From: Acidobacteriota bacterium
GTDB taxonomy: Bacteria; Acidobacteriota; Aminicenantia; UBA2199
Reading direction: 5' to 3'
Length of the DNA: 7,072 nt
Assembly: GCA_028749105.1 (NCBI GenBank)
Contig: JAQUQF010000092.1
Span: forward strand, 1 to 7,072
Part shown: positions 4,823-7,072 of the stretch, piece after piece
Position numbering within the stretch: position 1 is the stretch's first letter
Layout of the letters: the number at the start of each line of letters is the position of its first letter
Made by a program: the position numbers and the translations under genes
The notes under the pieces: generated by a model
Told to the model about the DNA's origin: nothing
The model's database searches: none
Seen by the model: only the letters and a program-made list of their open reading frames with translations

Positions 4823-6937
4823 ATGAAAAAGAAAACTATCGTTTGGCTGGCCCTGGGAGCCGTTCTGCTTGCCCTGTTCGCCGCCCCGCTGGCGGCCCAG
4901 AAAGGCCCCAAGGGCCCGTTCGATTTCCCCAAGCTCAATCCGCTGAAGAACCCGCCGGTCACGCAATTGACCCTGAAGAACGGCATCAAGCTGTTCCTGA
5001 TCGAAGACCACCGCTTCCCGACCATTGACTTAAGCGGCATGTTCTTCGCTTCGTCGGCCTTCGAACCCGCTGAAAAGATCAGCCTAGCCGCCCTTACCGG
5101 CACGGTGCTGCGCACCGGCGGAACGAAGAAAATGCCCGGTGACGAGATCGACCGCAAGCTGGAGACGATGGCGGCTGCCATCGAGACCTCCATCAGCGAC
5201 GAAAGTGCTTCGATCTATTGCTCCATGCTCAAGGAAGACGTGGACAACGTGCTGCCGATCATGGCCGACATCCTGCGCCAGCCGATTTTCGCCCAGGAGA
5301 AGATCGACCTGGCCAAGATCGAGGCCCGCACCGCCATCTCCCGCCGCAACGACGACATCGGCCAGATCGCCGACCGGGAATTCACCAAGCTGATCTACGG
5401 GGCGCAGAGCCCTTATGTCCGCCAGAGCGAGTATGCCACCATCGACGCCATCGGCCGCGATGACATGGTTGCTTTTTACAAGGCCTACTTTCATCCCGAC
5501 AACATGTGGCTCGCCGTCTGGGGCGACTTCAACAGCAAGCAGATGATCCGCAAGATCGAGGCCGTCCTCGGCGACTGGCCAGCGGCCGGGCTGAAGCTGC
5601 CCGCCCTTCCCGAAGTCAACTATGAGTACAAGTCGACGGTGAATTACATCGAGAAGACCGACGTCAACCAGTCCAACATCGTTGTCGGCCATATCGGCGG
5701 CCTGCTGAACGACCCCGACTACGCGGCGCTTTCGGTCATGAACCGCATCCTCTCCTTTGACCGCATGTTCAAGAGGATCCGTACCGACGAGGGGCTGGCC
5801 TACTCGGTATGGGGCTACTATGGCGCCGGCTACAAGGTGCCGGGAGCGTTTTCCGCCGGTGCCCAGACCAAGTCGGAGTCGACGGTTAAAGCCATCACGA
5901 TCATGCTGGACGAGATGAAGCGCATCAGCAGCGTGGAGGTCAGCGACGAGGAGCTCAAGAGAGCCAAGGACCAGTTCCTGAACACCTATGTCTTCAAGTT
6001 CGACAGCCGGGCCAAGATCATCCGCAACCTCCTTCAGCTTGCCTATTACGGCTATCCCCTCGACTTTTCCGAACAGCTGATCAAGAAGATCGAGGCCGTG
6101 ACCAAGGCCGATATCCTGAACGCGGCCAAAAAGCACCTGCGACCCGAGCAGGTGCAGATCCTGGTGGTGGGCAAGCAGGCCGACTTCGACAAGCCGCTCA
6201 GCACCTTCGGACCGGTCAACGCCATCGACATCGCCATCCCGCTGCCGGCGGGGGAAAAGGCGCCCGAGGCCACTCCGGAAACGCTGGCCAAGGGCAAGGA
6301 CATTTTCACCAAGGCCATCGCCGCCATGGGCGACCCGCAAACGATCAAGGCCATCCGCAATGTCCGCCTGGAGAGCGATCTGACCCAGAGCACTCCCATG
6401 GGCGAGATGACCATGGCGGCCGAGATCGTGACCGTTTTCCCCGACAAGGTGAGCTTCATTCTGAACACCCCCGGCGGCAAGATGAACATGGTGATCAACG
6501 GCGCCAAGGGCATGATCCAGATGCCCCAGGGATCGATGCCCCTGCCCGAGGCCGAGAAAAAGAACATCCTCGACAACATCCGCCGCGACGCGGCCTATAT
6601 TTGGCAGAACATCGACCAATACCAGGTGCAGTTCCTGGGCAACGGGAAGTTTGCCGGCAAGGAGGCCATTGAACTGGCGGTCACCGGCCTGGGGGCCAGC
6701 TTCCACCTCTTTGTTGACCCGCAGACCATGCTGCTCGGCGGCACCTCTTATCAGACCGTTACCCAGGAAGGACCGGCCACGGTGGAGGAGGTCTACTCCG
6801 ACTACCGCGACGTTCAGGGAATCAAGATGCCTTTCAAGACGGAGTCTTTTGCCAAGGAGAAAAAAGCTTCCGGGCAGGTGGTCAAGTCCATGCAGATCAA
6901 CGCCACCATCAGCGACGACCTTTTCAAAATCAAGTAG
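4823..6937 (+). CDS. Exported M16 non-catalytic subunit fused to a C-terminal LolA-like domain
   Basis: A 704-residue protein with a signal peptide (MKKK, hydrophobic 6-22, probable cleavage after LAA at 25). Residues about 45-470 are two M16 domains. At the position of HxxEH there is ALTGT (90-94, in SLAALTGTVLRTGGT), so zinc binding and catalysis are lost. The partner-type motif RTDEGLAYSV (320-329) supplies Arg320 and Tyr327, the pair that in known M16B heterodimers holds the substrate C-terminal side. After a Pro/Glu-rich linker (about 474-486), residues 487-704 form an additional beta-rich domain: GKDIFTKAIAAMGDPQTIKA, repeated strands, FPDKVSFI and a glycine-rich PGGKMNMVINGAKGM. It resembles LolA/LolB-type or outer-membrane-lipoprotein-sorting-like proteins; this is my judgement from pattern and could be wrong. 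AGGAAGG (4809-4815) sits seven bases before ATG 4823, and the 14-nt gap to the preceding gene indicates an operon. The paired product is probably the zinc-bearing subunit. Confidence 0.9.
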   Translation: MKKKTIVWLALGAVLLALFAAPLAAQKGPKGPFDFPKLNPLKNPPVTQLTLKNGIKLFLIEDHRFPTIDLSGMFFASSAFEPAEKISLAALTGTVLRTGGTKKMPGDEIDRKLETMAAAIETSISDESASIYCSMLKEDVDNVLPIMADILRQPIFAQEKIDLAKIEARTAISRRNDDIGQIADREFTKLIYGAQSPYVRQSEYATIDAIGRDDMVAFYKAYFHPDNMWLAVWGDFNSKQMIRKIEAVLGDWPAAGLKLPALPEVNYEYKSTVNYIEKTDVNQSNIVVGHIGGLLNDPDYAALSVMNRILSFDRMFKRIRTDEGLAYSVWGYYGAGYKVPGAFSAGAQTKSESTVKAITIMLDEMKRISSVEVSDEELKRAKDQFLNTYVFKFDSRAKIIRNLLQLAYYGYPLDFSEQLIKKIEAVTKADILNAAKKHLRPEQVQILVVGKQADFDKPLSTFGPVNAIDIAIPLPAGEKAPEATPETLAKGKDIFTKAIAAMGDPQTIKAIRNVRLESDLTQSTPMGEMTMAAEIVTVFPDKVSFILNTPGGKMNMVINGAKGMIQMPQGSMPLPEAEKKNILDNIRRDAAYIWQNIDQYQVQFLGNGKFAGKEAIELAVTGLGASFHLFVDPQTMLLGGTSYQTVTQEGPATVEEVYSDYRDVQGIKMPFKTESFAKEKKASGQVVKSMQINATISDDLFKIK

Positions 6938-6956
6938 TTCCGTATTATCCCGCAGG

Positions 6957-6987
6957 CGGGGCGCCATCCGGCGCCCCGTTTTTTTTT
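6957..6987 (+). terminator. Strong rho-independent terminator of the M16 operon
   Basis: CGGGGCGCC (6957-6965) pairs perfectly with GGCGCCCCG (6970-6978) around an ATCC loop, giving a nine-pair GC-rich stem followed by nine consecutive T (6979-6987). It begins 19 nt after the stop codon, a textbook intrinsic terminator that closes the two-gene M16 operon. Confidence 0.95.
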
Positions 6988-6990
6988 CGC

Positions 6991-7072
6991 TGTGTCAACC
7001 CAAAATAGAAATGTCCGCTTCTCTCCAAATTAGAAATGTCCTCTATCAACCCATAAAAGGGATGTGGGAAAG
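6991..7072. repeat. Degenerate tandem repeats, possible insertion-sequence end, cut by window edge
   Basis: The core TAGAAATGTCC occurs exactly at 7006-7016 and 7031-7041 (period 25). A diverged third copy, TAAAAGGGATGTGG (7054-7067), follows at 25-26 nt. AACCCA precedes the first and third copies (6998-7003 and 7048-7053) and CTCCAAA the second. The array starts three bases after the terminator T-tract and continues off the window. Multiple short repeats near an end beginning with TG (TGTGTCAACCC at 6991, TGTCAACCC at 6993) are typical of IS21-type element termini, and I recall similar AAATTAGAAATGTCC sequences near transposases, but no transposase is visible here. Replication-type iterons or a regulatory array are alternatives. 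Confidence 0.55.

Noticed and set aside
5084..6967. A 627-codon open frame on the minus strand opposite the second M16 gene.
   Set aside because: It is antisense to a gene with clear domains, has no recognisable domain of its own, and its His/Val/Leu/Gly/Asp-rich composition is what GC-rich codon bias of the opposite strand produces.

Overview
The window is a GC-rich bacterial chromosome segment with every gene on the + strand. It holds five protein genes: the 3' part of enolase, a major facilitator superfamily (MFS) transporter, a stand-alone B3/4-domain protein, and a pair of exported M16 zinc-peptidase-family proteins. The two signal peptides, clear Shine-Dalgarno sites and a rho-independent terminator indicate a bacterium, probably diderm. 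The M16 pair, the LolA-like extension and the CCAAATCCCAAAT-type intergenic repeat remind me of uncultured anaerobic lineages such as Aminicenantes or Acidobacteriota. That placement is a guess from memory, not something the sequence proves.

Layout: enolase (1-992) is cut by the left edge and keeps all the catalytic residues expected in this part of the protein. A noncoding gap follows, carrying a large imperfect inverted repeat (1027-1164) built of short CCAAA-type modules. Next come the MFS transporter (ATG at 1216) and, 39 nt downstream, the B3/4-domain gene (2443-3153), probably co-transcribed. The 146-nt gap after it holds a weak hairpin, a good sigma70-like promoter (TTGAAT-17-GATAAT) and two inverted repeats placed like operators.

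That promoter appears to drive a two-gene operon. The first product (3300-4808) has the HxxEH zinc motif and a roughly 52-residue helical insertion inside the catalytic domain. The second (4823-6937) has lost the zinc motif, keeps the Arg/Tyr pair typical of the non-catalytic M16B partner, and carries a C-terminal extension of about 220 residues that resembles a LolA-like lipoprotein-binding fold. Together they look like one heterodimeric peptidase acting outside the cytoplasm. A strong terminator (6957-6987) closes the operon.

Right after the terminator, about 80 nt of degenerate tandem repeats (period 25-26 nt, core TAGAAATGTCC) run off the right edge and may be the end of an insertion sequence. 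The most interesting points are the division of active-site roles in the M16 pair, the fused lipoprotein-carrier-like domain, the inserted helix and the palindrome-rich promoter. I saw no CRISPR array, tRNA, rRNA or defence system.
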